Part shown: positions 36,039 through 43,738 of the stretch, one piece after another | How the letters are laid out: the number at the start of each line of letters is the position of its first letter | How positions within the stretch are numbered: position 1 is the stretch's first letter | Assembly: GCA_944321945.1 (NCBI GenBank) | Contig: CALUNE010000003.1 | Location: forward strand, 210,612-274,611 | Direction: 5' to 3' | From: an uncultured Alistipes sp. | Lineage (GTDB): Bacteria > Bacteroidota > Bacteroidia > Bacteroidales > Rikenellaceae | DNA: 64,000 bases | The notes under the pieces: generated by a model | What the model saw: the letters and a program-made list of their open reading frames with translations, nothing else | What the model was told of the DNA's origin: nothing | Databases searched by the model: none | Position numbers and translations under genes: made by a program

Positions 36039-36677
36039 ATGAAATCGCGTCTGTATCTGATTCTGTTGCTGTTCGTCGCATCGGTCGGCGTACTGATCTG
36101 GCTCTACAACGGGAAAGCCCTCACGCCGCGCAGACACGCCCGGTCGACCTGGCACGAGATTGTCGTCGATCTTGAAGCCTGCGGCCGCCGCAAACACCTC
36201 AAGGCCCGTCAATACGACCGTTTCGCCGAGATAGCGGCCGTCGAAGGGCGTCCCGATGCCGAACGGATCTTCCGGGCCATTGCCTTCTCGGAACATCTCC
36301 AGGAGCAGCATCTCAGCGCGGCCATCCGCCGTCTGGGCGGGGAATACCAACCTCCCCGCGAAATCGCCCTCTACGGCGGAGATACCGACGAGAATCTGAT
36401 CCGCTGTCTGGCCTTCGAGCGCAGCCGCTACGCCCGACGGTCCGACGCCGAGATCCGACGCGCCATGAGCCGCGACAACCGATATGCCGCCCGGCTGCTG
36501 ATCTGGGCCTCGGCGGCCGATCTGCGCGAAATCCTGCTGCTGGAGCGGCGGCTGGAAGTCGGACCGGAGCAGTTGGCCGTCTGTCCCGTCTGCGGGAATC
36601 TCTATACGGTCGTCCGCCTCGACCGCTACTGTCCGCACTGCCTCACCCCCGACGAGGCATTCATCCGTTTCGAATAG
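36039..36677 (+). CDS. Membrane-anchored rubrerythrin-like protein with zinc ribbon
   Basis: A 212-residue protein from ATG 36039. One membrane helix (residues about 5-23, YLILLLFVASVGVLIWLY) is followed by a four-helix region aligned to rubrerythrin (FAEIAAVEGRPDAERIFRAIAFSEHLQEQH) and a C-terminal CPVCG...CPHC ribbon. By hand alignment the first-helix Glu of the diiron site is Lys and the ExxH ligand appears as ExxQ, so the iron site looks incomplete. Its function is unknown; true peroxide reduction is doubtful. Upstream extensions run through the promoter region. It has no close same-strand neighbour. Confidence 0.7.
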   Translation: MKSRLYLILLLFVASVGVLIWLYNGKALTPRRHARSTWHEIVVDLEACGRRKHLKARQYDRFAEIAAVEGRPDAERIFRAIAFSEHLQEQHLSAAIRRLGGEYQPPREIALYGGDTDENLIRCLAFERSRYARRSDAEIRRAMSRDNRYAARLLIWASAADLREILLLERRLEVGPEQLAVCPVCGNLYTVVRLDRYCPHCLTPDEAFIRFE

Positions 36678-36732
36678 GTGTCGCGGAACCCTCCGCACCG
36701 GGCTCCGCCGGGCCTCCGCACCCCCCGAACAC

Positions 36733-36779
36733 AAAAAAGACACGCAGGCCGAAACGTATCTCTTTCGAACCTGCGTGTC
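36733..36779 (-). terminator. Intrinsic terminator, mainly for yebC
   Basis: GACACGCAGG (36739-36748) pairs with CCTGCGTGTC (36770-36779); an inner GAAA/TTTC pairing shortens the loop. The A6 run at 36733-36738 becomes a U-tract on the minus strand, 30 nt past the yebC stop. Confidence 0.8.
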
Positions 36780-36808
36780 CGTATCGGAATGGCTGTGCGC
36801 TCCGGGGA

Positions 36809-37531
36809 TTACTCCTCGTCGGGCTCCTTCATCGTGTGGTAGACGTTCACCACGTCGTCGTCCTCCTCGAGACGCTCGACCAGTTTCTCGACCGATTCGC
36901 GCCCCTCGGCATCGAGCTCCTTCGTGTCGGTCGGGATGCGGACCGATTCGCCCGATACGATCTCGAAGCCCTTGTCGTCGAGCCACTTCTGGATGGCGCC
37001 GAACGACTCGTAGGGGGCATAGACCGTAATACCGTCCTCCTCGGGATAGAACTCATCCACGCCCAGATCGATCATCTCCAGCTCCAGTTCCTCGGGATCG
37101 GCATCGCCGGCCTTGAACTTGAAGACGCACTTGTGGTCGAAGAGGAAACCGACCGAACCGCTGTTGCCCAGCGTACCGCCGCATTTGTTGAAGTGCATGC
37201 GGATGTTGGCCACCGTCCGGTTGGTGTTGTCCGTGGCGGTTTCGACCAGGAAGGCGATTCCGTGAGGGCCGTATCCTTCGTAGATCACCTCCTTGTAGTC
37301 GGCCGCATCCTTCTCCGTGGCACGTTTGATCGCCCGCTCGATATTCTCCTTGGGCATGTTCTCCGCCTTGGCGTTCTGGATCAGAATGCGGAGACGCGTA
37401 TTGCCCGAAGGATCCGCTCCGGCGGCCTTCACGGCGATTTCGATCTCCTTACCCAGTTTGGTGAAGGTGCGGGCCATGTGCCCCCAACGCTTCAATTTCC
37501 GCGCTTTGCGGTATTCAAAGGCTCTTCCCAT
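36809..37531 (-). CDS. YebC/PmpR/TACO1-family protein
   Basis: A 240-residue YebC-family protein, usual length. Signatures: MGRAFEYRKARKLKRWGHMARTFTKLGKEI, DPSGNTRLRILIQNAKAENMPKENIERAIKRA, YEGYGPHGIAFLVE, NKCGGTLGNSGSVGFLFDHK. Family members were first described as DNA-binding regulators; more recent work on relatives supports a role in translation, relieving ribosome stalling. Neither can be decided here. The gene is monocistronic with a TACCTTTG box 40 nt upstream and a terminator downstream. Confidence 0.95.
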   Translation of the reverse strand: MGRAFEYRKARKLKRWGHMARTFTKLGKEIEIAVKAAGADPSGNTRLRILIQNAKAENMPKENIERAIKRATEKDAADYKEVIYEGYGPHGIAFLVETATDNTNRTVANIRMHFNKCGGTLGNSGSVGFLFDHKCVFKFKAGDADPEELELEMIDLGVDEFYPEEDGITVYAPYESFGAIQKWLDDKGFEIVSGESVRIPTDTKELDAEGRESVEKLVERLEEDDDVVNVYHTMKEPDEE

Positions 37532-37571
37532 AAATGATGAATTTTATTTTCGGATTTTTTCTTTCAGAGTG

Positions 37572-37579
37572 CAAAGGTA
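37572..37579 (-). promoter_or_regulatory. Bacteroidota -7 box for yebC
   Basis: TACCTTTG on the minus strand, 40 nt before the yebC ATG, in an AT-rich gap. Confidence 0.55.
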
Positions 37580-37675
37580 TAAAATTCAGAAAAAAAAAGG
37601 AAGTGCCGACAAAAATATTCCGCACGATTCTCGTCCCGATGGCGGGGAATCTGCCGGGAAATCGCTATTTTTGCA

Positions 37676-37683
37676 GCGGATAT
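37676..37683 (+). promoter_or_regulatory. Bacteroidota -7 box for the VOC-tsaC-thioesterase operon
   Basis: TATTTTTG matches TAnnTTTG, 88 nt before the VOC gene ATG. No -33 box seen. Confidence 0.55.
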
Positions 37684-37771
37684 GCGCCGCAGGACGATCT
37701 CCGGGGGTTCGTCCGGAATCCGACCCGCGAACAGCTGCATTCCCAAACGAATATCGCAAAAACACACGACC

Positions 37772-38155
37772 ATGGAAATCAAAAGCCGTTTCGACCATTT
37801 CAACATCGACGTCACCGATCTGGACCGCAGTCTGAAATTCTACGACCAGGCGCTGGGTCTCAAGGAGATCAGCCGTCAGAAGGCCGCCGACGGATCCTAC
37901 GAGATCGTCTTCGTGGGGGACGGACAGTCGCCCTTCAAGCTCGAACTGACGTGGCTGCGCGACCACGCCGCAACGCCCTTCGAACTGGGCGAAAACGAAA
38001 GCCACCTCTGCGTGCGCGTGGCGGGCGACTACGACGCCGTGCGCGAATACCACCGTGCCATGGGCTGCCTCTGCTACGAGAACCACGACATGGGGCTCTA
38101 CTTCATCAACGACCCCGACGACTACTGGATCGAGGTGCTGCCGATCAAAAAATAG
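37772..38155 (+). CDS. VOC-family glyoxalase-like protein
   Basis: A 127-residue vicinal oxygen chelate protein, start ATG 37772. It has the two beta-alpha-beta-beta-beta repeats with candidate metal ligands His9 (RFDHFNID), Glu in FKLELTW, His in ESHLCVRV, and Glu in YWIEVLPIK. This set matches lactoylglutathione lyase (GloA) closely, so methylglyoxal detoxification is the best guess; other VOC activities remain possible. It is followed after 7 nt by the tsaC-like gene in what seems a three-gene operon. Confidence 0.85.
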   Translation: MEIKSRFDHFNIDVTDLDRSLKFYDQALGLKEISRQKAADGSYEIVFVGDGQSPFKLELTWLRDHAATPFELGENESHLCVRVAGDYDAVREYHRAMGCLCYENHDMGLYFINDPDDYWIEVLPIKK

Positions 38156-38162
38156 CCCCGCC

Positions 38163-38759
38163 ATGCAGCACGAATCCGAAAAGAAGACCGGCGCCCTCGA
38201 ACAGGAGGTCGCCGAAGCGGTCCGCATCCTGCGTCAGGGCGGCATCATCCTCTACCCGACCGACACGGTCTGGGGCATCGGCTGCGACGCTACGAATGCC
38301 GAGGCCGTCGACCGCATCTACCGTCTCAAACGCAGCGAAAACAAGAAATCGATGCTCGTCCTGTGTGCCTCGGCCGACATGGTCGTGCGCTACGTCAACC
38401 GGGCTCCCGGCATCGCCTTCGAGGTGATGGAGATGGCCACCACGCCGCTGACGGCCATCCTGCCCGGAGCCGTGGGCGTGGCCCCGAATCTGATCCCCGA
38501 CGAGGGGACGCTCGGCGTGCGGATCCCCGACCACGAATTCTGCCGGCGCATGCTGCGTGCGCTGGGACGCCCCATTGTCTCGACTTCGGCCAACATCTCC
38601 GGCCAGCCGACGGCCGTCGGGCTGCAGGATGTCGCACGGGAGATCGTCGACGGCGTGGATTTCGTCGTCAATCCCCGTTTCGAAGGCAAACCTACCCGCA
38701 AGGCCTCCTCGATCATTGCATTCGGCGAGGGCGGCGAGGTCAAAATCATCCGCGAATAA
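38163..38759 (+). CDS. L-threonylcarbamoyladenylate synthase, Sua5/YrdC/YciO family
   Basis: A 198-residue YrdC-fold protein. The reaction of the tRNA-modifying members makes threonylcarbamoyl-AMP from threonine, bicarbonate and ATP for t6A at position 37. Signatures: GGIILYPTDTVWGIGCDATN, IYRLKRSENKKSM (the KRxxxK substrate site) and RPIVSTSANISGQPT. The protein lacks the extra C-terminal Sua5 domain. Whether it is TsaC or the paralogue YciO is not settled by sequence alone, although the KRS-EN-KKSM site fits an active enzyme. It sits between the VOC and thioesterase genes. Confidence 0.9.
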   Translation: MQHESEKKTGALEQEVAEAVRILRQGGIILYPTDTVWGIGCDATNAEAVDRIYRLKRSENKKSMLVLCASADMVVRYVNRAPGIAFEVMEMATTPLTAILPGAVGVAPNLIPDEGTLGVRIPDHEFCRRMLRALGRPIVSTSANISGQPTAVGLQDVAREIVDGVDFVVNPRFEGKPTRKASSIIAFGEGGEVKIIRE

Positions 38760-38760
38760 G

Positions 38761-39156
38761 ATGGCACGCACGCTGGTTACCCCCATTCAGAAACGCTTCT
38801 CCGACATCGACCCCTTCCAGCACGTGAACAACGTCTCGCAGCAGATGTATTTCGACGTCGGCAAGATGGACTACTACGACCAGGTGCTCGGGGCCGATGC
38901 CCTGCTGGGCGACCTGAGGATCGTCACCGTCTCGACCTCGACCTCCTACATGGGCCAGGTGCGCATGACCGACCCGGTGCGCATCACCACCACCTGCGAA
39001 CGGATCGGCACGAAGAGCCTCACGCTCTACCAGCAGATGCTCGTCGGCGACGAGGTCCGCAGCGAAAGCCGTTCGGTGATGGTCGTCTTCGACTTTCCGA
39101 ATCAGTGCAGCCGGCCCGTGCCCGACGAGTGGCGCGAACGGCTCACGGCCGAATAG
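38761..39156 (+). CDS. Acyl-CoA thioesterase, 4HBT hot-dog fold
   Basis: A 131-residue hot-dog protein with the 4-hydroxybenzoyl-CoA thioesterase-like motif RFSDIDPFQHVNNVSQQMYFD, where the Asp and HVNN elements are catalytic in the family. It likely hydrolyses an acyl-CoA thioester; the acyl group is unknown. It starts 1 nt after the tsaC-like stop, so it is co-transcribed. Its last 55 nt overlap tail-to-tail with the transporter gene on the minus strand, and its terminator lies within that gene. Confidence 0.88.
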   Translation: MARTLVTPIQKRFSDIDPFQHVNNVSQQMYFDVGKMDYYDQVLGADALLGDLRIVTVSTSTSYMGQVRMTDPVRITTTCERIGTKSLTLYQQMLVGDEVRSESRSVMVVFDFPNQCSRPVPDEWRERLTAE

Positions 39157-40274
39157 TGCGGCAGCCGCCCGTCACTGCGCAGGGGCGGCAATCCATAACG
39201 CGGGGGCAACTCCCCGACAGCCCCGGTCTCTGCGGAAGAGGCCGGGGTTTTCGTGATCGGAGCGACGGCGGCCGGGGATGCAGCGGCCGGGGAGGAGGCG
39301 GGAGCTACAGCGGCCGGATCCGGGAGGCCCGATGCAGCGGGTGCGGCGGCCGACCGACGCCGGAACATCCGGCGCAGACCATGACGCAGGCTGTAACGAT
39401 AACCCGCCGCCACGAGCACCACCCCCGCAAAGAGAAATCCCGCAGCGGTCAGATTCACCGCGTTGAAGTGTGCCTGTCCGCGTGTGACGGCCAACAGCCC
39501 GGCCACGACCGGCTGTATGTAGCGGTAGATGGCCGTATGGACCGACGTGAGCTTCTCCGTCCCGCGGTAGAGCAGGTACATCGGCAGCACGGTCCCCAGA
39601 ATCAGAATGTAGGCCAGTTCGGCCTGCGCCTGCAGGGGCAACAGCCGGATGTCCGTATGGACGAGGCTGCGCCAGAAAAAGGGGACTGTCACGGCCAGTC
39701 CGATGATGTAATACCACCCCATCACCACCAGCGTGCCGTAGCGTTCGAGCTGCGGTTTGATCAGCACCGTATTGGCGGCGATGGCCCCGACGGCCAGCAG
39801 CACGAAGAGATTCCCTTCGGCCTGACTGCCGCGCGTGAGTTCGAAGCCCTGGTTGAAGAGCAGGATCCCCGCCCCGACAAGCGAGAGGAGAATTCCCGCG
39901 ATGCGCCCCGGCAGATAACGGTGCGGATGCAACAGGTGGTCGAGCAGCAGCGTGAAGGCCGGGCCGAGCGTGGCGATGACCGACGCATCGATGGGCGTGG
40001 TGAACGACGATCCCCGCACCAGCAGGTACATCCATCCGTAGACAACCAGCAGCGTCACGAGCACGATCTGCCCCGCATCGCGGCGTCCGATGCGCCACGA
40101 CGTCCGCGAAAACAGCGCAAAGGGGATGAAGAAGGCCGCCGCAGCAAGAATCTGCAGCATGAAGATCTGTCGGAAATCCAGCCAGTTGCGCGTGAGCGAG
40201 ACATAGAACGAGAAATTCGCCCCGAAAAAGAGATTGGCGAAGATCAGATCGAGATGATAATGCGTTTTTTTCAC
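39102..40274 (-). CDS. EamA/DMT-family transporter with long C-terminal tail
   Basis: An inner-membrane transporter with ten predicted helices and two EamA repeats (SFTTPIDASVIATLGPAFTLLLD; AIYRYIQPVVAGLLAV). The start is a GTG at 40274, since no ATG precedes the conserved MKK-like KKTHYHLDLIFANLFFG; 390 residues. After the last helix comes RHGLRRMFRRRS and then about 90 residues rich in Ala, Pro and Ser, unlike any EamA domain. This tail crosses the thioesterase terminator and overlaps the end of that gene on the other strand. The substrate is unknown. Its divergent neighbour is a paralogue. Confidence 0.88.
   Translation of the reverse strand: MKKTHYHLDLIFANLFFGANFSFYVSLTRNWLDFRQIFMLQILAAAAFFIPFALFSRTSWRIGRRDAGQIVLVTLLVVYGWMYLLVRGSSFTTPIDASVIATLGPAFTLLLDHLLHPHRYLPGRIAGILLSLVGAGILLFNQGFELTRGSQAEGNLFVLLAVGAIAANTVLIKPQLERYGTLVVMGWYYIIGLAVTVPFFWRSLVHTDIRLLPLQAQAELAYILILGTVLPMYLLYRGTEKLTSVHTAIYRYIQPVVAGLLAVTRGQAHFNAVNLTAAGFLFAGVVLVAAGYRYSLRHGLRRMFRRRSAAAPAASGLPDPAAVAPASSPAAASPAAVAPITKTPASSAETGAVGELPPRYGLPPLRSDGRLPHYSAVSRSRHSSGTGRLH
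39221..39251 (+). terminator. Intrinsic terminator of the thioesterase operon
   Basis: CCCCGGTCTCT / AGAGGCCGGGG with one mismatch and a 5-nt loop, followed by TTTT, 64 nt past the thioesterase stop. It lies inside the coding sequence for the transporter tail on the minus strand. Confidence 0.82.
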
Positions 40275-40316
40275 AGCGGTTACCCCGGCAATTTTCGCAC
40301 CGAACCGTTTTTTATC

Positions 40317-40324
40317 TATCTTTG
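40317..40324 (+). promoter_or_regulatory. Bacteroidota -7 box for the second EamA gene
   Basis: TATCTTTG matches TAnnTTTG, 105 nt before the ATG at 40430. The long leader has no recognised element. Confidence 0.55.
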
Positions 40325-40429
40325 CCGCGGATCCCCCTCTCCGACGGGAGCCTGCGGAAAAGGCTCCGCCCGACCGTGAAACCCGCGGCACGCCCTCCGG
40401 TCGGCAACCACTTGCGGATCCGCATAAAG

Positions 40430-41392
40430 ATGGACAAAGGAAAACTCAAAGGTCATGCGGCTCTCTGGGCCGCCAACATCATCTGGGGCCTCAACGCCCC
40501 GATCGGCAAGAGCGTATTGGTCTCGGCCGCAAACCCCGCGGGCATCAACCCCTTCGCCATGAGCGTCTACCGCATGGTCGGCGCGGCGCTGCTGTTCTGG
40601 GCAGCCTCGCTCTTCCTGCCCCGCGAAAGGGTCTCGCGACGCGACATCGTCCTGCTGTTCTTCGCCTCGCTGTTCGGCATCCAGCTCAATCAGATGCTGT
40701 TTCTCTGGGGGCTGTCGCTCACCTCGCCCATCGACACCTCGATCATCTCGACGATCGTCCCCGTGCTGACGATGGTGCTGGCCACGCTCTTCCTACGCGA
40801 ACCGCTCACATGGCTCAAGGCCGGAGGCGTCTTTCTCGGATGCGCCGGCGCCGTGATCCTGATCCTCGCCAGCCAGCACGGCACCTCCCACACGTCGAGC
40901 ATCGAGGGCGACATTCTCTGCATCATCAGCGCCGTCAGCTACGCCACCTATCTGACGGCCTTCCGCGACGTCATCGTCCGCTACTCGCCCGTCACCTCGA
41001 TGAAGTGGATGTTCCTCTTCGCGGCCATCGTCGCCGTAGGGATCTACTACCGCCCGCTCGTCGAGGTCGACTACCCATCGCTCTCGCTGCGCACGTGGGG
41101 CGGCATCGCCTTCGTCGTCGTGGGGGCCACGTTTCTCTCCTACCTGCTGGTTCCCATCGCACAGCGCTATCTGCGACCGACGGTCGTCTCGATGTACAAC
41201 TACGTTCAGCCGCTCGTGGCCGTGCTCTTCACCGTGGCCATCGGTCTCGACACGTTCGGTCCGACCAAGGGGTTCGCCGCCCTCTGTGTCTTCGTCGGGG
41301 TATGGCTCGTCACCAAGTCCAAATCCCGCGCCCAGCTGGAGGCCGAACAGACCCAAAAAGAGGCGCCCGAAGAGCCGCAGACCGGGAAATAG
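40430..41392 (+). CDS. EamA/DMT-family transporter
   Basis: A 320-residue inner-membrane transporter with ten helices and two EamA repeats. The ATG at 40430 gives the normal start KGHAALWAANIIWGLNAPIGKS; longer frames upstream contain the promoter. Conserved blocks LTSPIDTSIISTIVPVLTM and SMYNYVQPLVAVLFTV correspond closely to those of the divergent transporter gene, which indicates paralogy. The C-terminus after the last helix is short and charged. Substrate unknown; members export or import amino acids, nucleobases and other metabolites. Confidence 0.92.
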   Translation: MDKGKLKGHAALWAANIIWGLNAPIGKSVLVSAANPAGINPFAMSVYRMVGAALLFWAASLFLPRERVSRRDIVLLFFASLFGIQLNQMLFLWGLSLTSPIDTSIISTIVPVLTMVLATLFLREPLTWLKAGGVFLGCAGAVILILASQHGTSHTSSIEGDILCIISAVSYATYLTAFRDVIVRYSPVTSMKWMFLFAAIVAVGIYYRPLVEVDYPSLSLRTWGGIAFVVVGATFLSYLLVPIAQRYLRPTVVSMYNYVQPLVAVLFTVAIGLDTFGPTKGFAALCVFVGVWLVTKSKSRAQLEAEQTQKEAPEEPQTGK

Positions 41393-41425
41393 CGAATTTT
41401 TTCTCCGCGATACACGCAAGATAAA

Positions 41426-41459
41426 GGGCGGGACCTGTGAAAGGTTCCGCCCCCGTTTT
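41426..41459 (+). terminator. Intrinsic terminator of the EamA gene
   Basis: GGGCGGGACC (41426-41435) pairs with GGTTCCGCCC (41443-41452), 10 bp with one G-T wobble and a 7-nt loop, then CCCG and TTTT at 41456-41459. It lies 33 nt after the stop. Confidence 0.8.
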
Positions 41460-41511
41460 CATTTCGAGCCGCCGGCTCCGGGGCGACGTCGTCTACTCCA
41501 GGTCGAGTCCG

Positions 41512-43086
41512 TCAGCCTCGGGACGATTTGGTTCCCATGTCTCCGGCCCCGGCTTCGGATCCTGCTTCGGATCCTCCGACCGCAGCGGGCTCTTCAACTC
41601 CGGCTCCCGTGTTGTCTCCCGCTTCGGCCGCTTCGGTCCCGGATTCGGTCCTTTCGGCCCCGGTTTCGGTCCCTTCGCCCCCCTCGGCCCCCTCGGCCTT
41701 GACCAACCCGCGCTCCGCGGCCAGCCGCTCCATCAGCGCGTAGGCCGCTCCGTATTCGTTCGGGATCTCGCCGTCGAGAATCGCATTCTTGATCACCTCC
41801 TTGATCTCGCCGATCACCCGGCAAGGGCCAATGCCGTAGGTCTGCATGATGATCTCGCCCGTGATCGGAGGCTGGAAGTTGCGAATCCGGTCGCGCTCCT
41901 CGAGATCCTTCATCTTGCGGCGCACCAGTTCGAAATTGGCCAGATAGCGTTTCACCTTGGCGTCGATGCCCGAGGTGATGTCGGCCTCGCACAGCGTCAT
42001 GAGCGCCTCAACGTCGTCACCCGCCTCGAACAGCAGCCGCCGCACGGCCGAATCGGTCACCAGATCCTCCGAGAGGATGATCGGACGCAGGTGCAGGAAG
42101 ACCAGCTTCTGCACGAACTTCATGTGTTCGTTCAACGGAAGTTTCAGCTGCCGGAAGATCGCCGGCACCATCTTCGACCCCACGACCTCGTGGCCGTGGA
42201 AGGTCCACCCCACGCGCGGATCGTAGGCCTTGGTCAACGGTTTGCCGATGTCGTGCAGAATCGCCGCCCAGCGCAGCCACAGATCGTCCGAACGCCGCGC
42301 CACGTTGTCCAGCACCTTCAGCGTATGGATAAAGTTGTCCTTGTGGGCGTGTTTGCCACGGCGCTCGACCCCCTTGAGGTTGTGCATCTCGGGGAAGATC
42401 AGCCGCAGCAGGCCCGTCATTTCGAGCAGTTCGAAGCCGATCGACGGCACGGGCGACGCCACGATCTTGTTCAGCTCCACGGCGATGCGTTCGCGCGAAA
42501 CGATGCGGATCCGCTCGGCGTTGCGGGCAATGGCATCGAAGGTCTCCTCCTCGATCGTGAAGCCCAGCTGCGCGGCAAAGCGCACGGCCCGCATCATCCG
42601 CAGCGGATCGTCCGAGAAGGTGACGTCCGGATCGCACGGCGTGCGGATAATGCACTCCTCCAGGTCCGACATGCCGTCGAACGGATCGACCAGTTCGCCG
42701 AACGTAGCCCCGTTGAGCGACCAGGCCATGGCATTGATCGTGAAGTCGCGGCGGCGCTGATCGTCCTCCAACGTACCGGGCGAGACCTCCGGTTTGCGCG
42801 AATCGTGCGTGTAGGACTCCTTGCGGGCCCCGACGAACTCCACCTCGATGCCGTGGGCACGGACCATCGCCGTACCGAACGTCTTGAAGATCGACACACG
42901 GGTTTTCAACTCGCGGCCCAGCGCCTCGGCCAGCGCAATGCCGCTCCCGACGACCACCACGTCAATGTCCGTCGACGGGCGTCGCAGGTAGTAGTCCCGC
43001 ACGTAGCCTCCGACCACGAAGGCCCGTACACCCTGCTCGTCGGCAAGGCGCGAGATCTGTCTGAATATCGGATTCGAAAGCGGCAC
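41512..43086 (-). CDS. CCA-adding-type tRNA nucleotidyltransferase with HD domain
   Basis: A 524-residue class II nucleotidyltransferase. The catalytic palm has FVVGGYVRDYYL and STDIDVVVVGSG with the metal-binding DxD, then RRRDFTINAMAW; the arm region has DPDVTFSDDPLRMMRAVRFA. An HD phosphohydrolase domain follows (AAILHDIGKPLTK, FHGHEVVGSKM). It adds or repairs the CCA end of tRNA, or belongs to the related poly(A) polymerase group; context does not decide. The last 60 residues are a low-complexity Glu/Gly/Ala/Thr tail after LAAERGLVKAEG, with no known domain. It is the last gene of the pdxJ operon, 4 nt after the SGNH gene. Confidence 0.93.
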   Translation of the reverse strand: MPLSNPIFRQISRLADEQGVRAFVVGGYVRDYYLRRPSTDIDVVVVGSGIALAEALGRELKTRVSIFKTFGTAMVRAHGIEVEFVGARKESYTHDSRKPEVSPGTLEDDQRRRDFTINAMAWSLNGATFGELVDPFDGMSDLEECIIRTPCDPDVTFSDDPLRMMRAVRFAAQLGFTIEEETFDAIARNAERIRIVSRERIAVELNKIVASPVPSIGFELLEMTGLLRLIFPEMHNLKGVERRGKHAHKDNFIHTLKVLDNVARRSDDLWLRWAAILHDIGKPLTKAYDPRVGWTFHGHEVVGSKMVPAIFRQLKLPLNEHMKFVQKLVFLHLRPIILSEDLVTDSAVRRLLFEAGDDVEALMTLCEADITSGIDAKVKRYLANFELVRRKMKDLEERDRIRNFQPPITGEIIMQTYGIGPCRVIGEIKEVIKNAILDGEIPNEYGAAYALMERLAAERGLVKAEGAEGGEGTETGAERTESGTEAAEAGDNTGAGVEEPAAVGGSEAGSEAGAGDMGTKSSRG

Positions 43087-43090
43087 GCGG

Positions 43091-43738
43091 TTATTTTACA
43101 TAGGTTTGTATCGCATCGCGCCACACCAGATAACCCGCACCCATCAGATGCAGGCCGTCGTTCGTATAGCGCCGGTCGAGCCGGCCCTCGTCGTCGGCCA
43201 GCGCTCCCCATACGTCGAGGTACTGGACCCCCTTTTCGTGGCACAACTCCTCGAGGAGCTTGTTCGTCGGGACGATCAGGTGTGCATGGGCGTAGTGGTT
43301 GCGGTAGATCGTAAAATCCTTGCCGTTGACCGGCAGGATGCTCTGCACGTAGATCTTCGTCCACTTCGATTCGCTCTGGAAGCGGTCGATCAGCCGTTCG
43401 ACGTTGCGCACGATCTCCTCGGGCGAGATACCCGCCGCCAGGTCGTTCGTGCCGATCATCAGGAAGAGCTTCTTCGGGTGGGCCGCCAGGATCGAATCGA
43501 TCCGATCGAGCAGCCAGCCCGAACGGTCGCCGCTGATGCCGCGGTTCTTCACGTGGCGATTCTGAAACAGTTCGGCCCACTCGCAGCCGTCGGTGATCGA
43601 ATTGCCCAGAAAGACAATGTCGCTCGAATGCAGCGGCAGCACGTCGAAGAGACTCCGCCGCTGAAAATGGTACTCTCCCTGGGCAAGGGCCGTCCCCGCA
43701 ACCAGCAGGGCCGCGGCCAGCATCAACAGTCGTTTCAT
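43091..43738 (-). CDS. Exported SGNH/GDSL-family hydrolase
   Basis: A 215-residue protein with a signal peptide (LLMLAAALLVAGTALAQG). SGNH blocks are complete: block I FLGNSITDGCEW with the Ser nucleophile, block II NRGISGD with Gly, block III LMIGTNDLAAG with Asn, and block V DGLHLMGAG with Asp and His. Family members are esterases acting on acylated sugars, glycerolipids or peptidoglycan; this one is probably periplasmic or secreted. The start overlaps the pdxJ stop (ATGA), which couples their translation although no shared pathway is apparent. Confidence 0.9.
   Translation of the reverse strand: MKRLLMLAAALLVAGTALAQGEYHFQRRSLFDVLPLHSSDIVFLGNSITDGCEWAELFQNRHVKNRGISGDRSGWLLDRIDSILAAHPKKLFLMIGTNDLAAGISPEEIVRNVERLIDRFQSESKWTKIYVQSILPVNGKDFTIYRNHYAHAHLIVPTNKLLEELCHEKGVQYLDVWGALADDEGRLDRRYTNDGLHLMGAGYLVWRDAIQTYVK

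Noticed and set aside
41528-41743. A Pro/Ser/Ala-rich plus-strand frame
   Set aside because: It is antisense to the low-complexity tail of the nucleotidyltransferase and has no other support.
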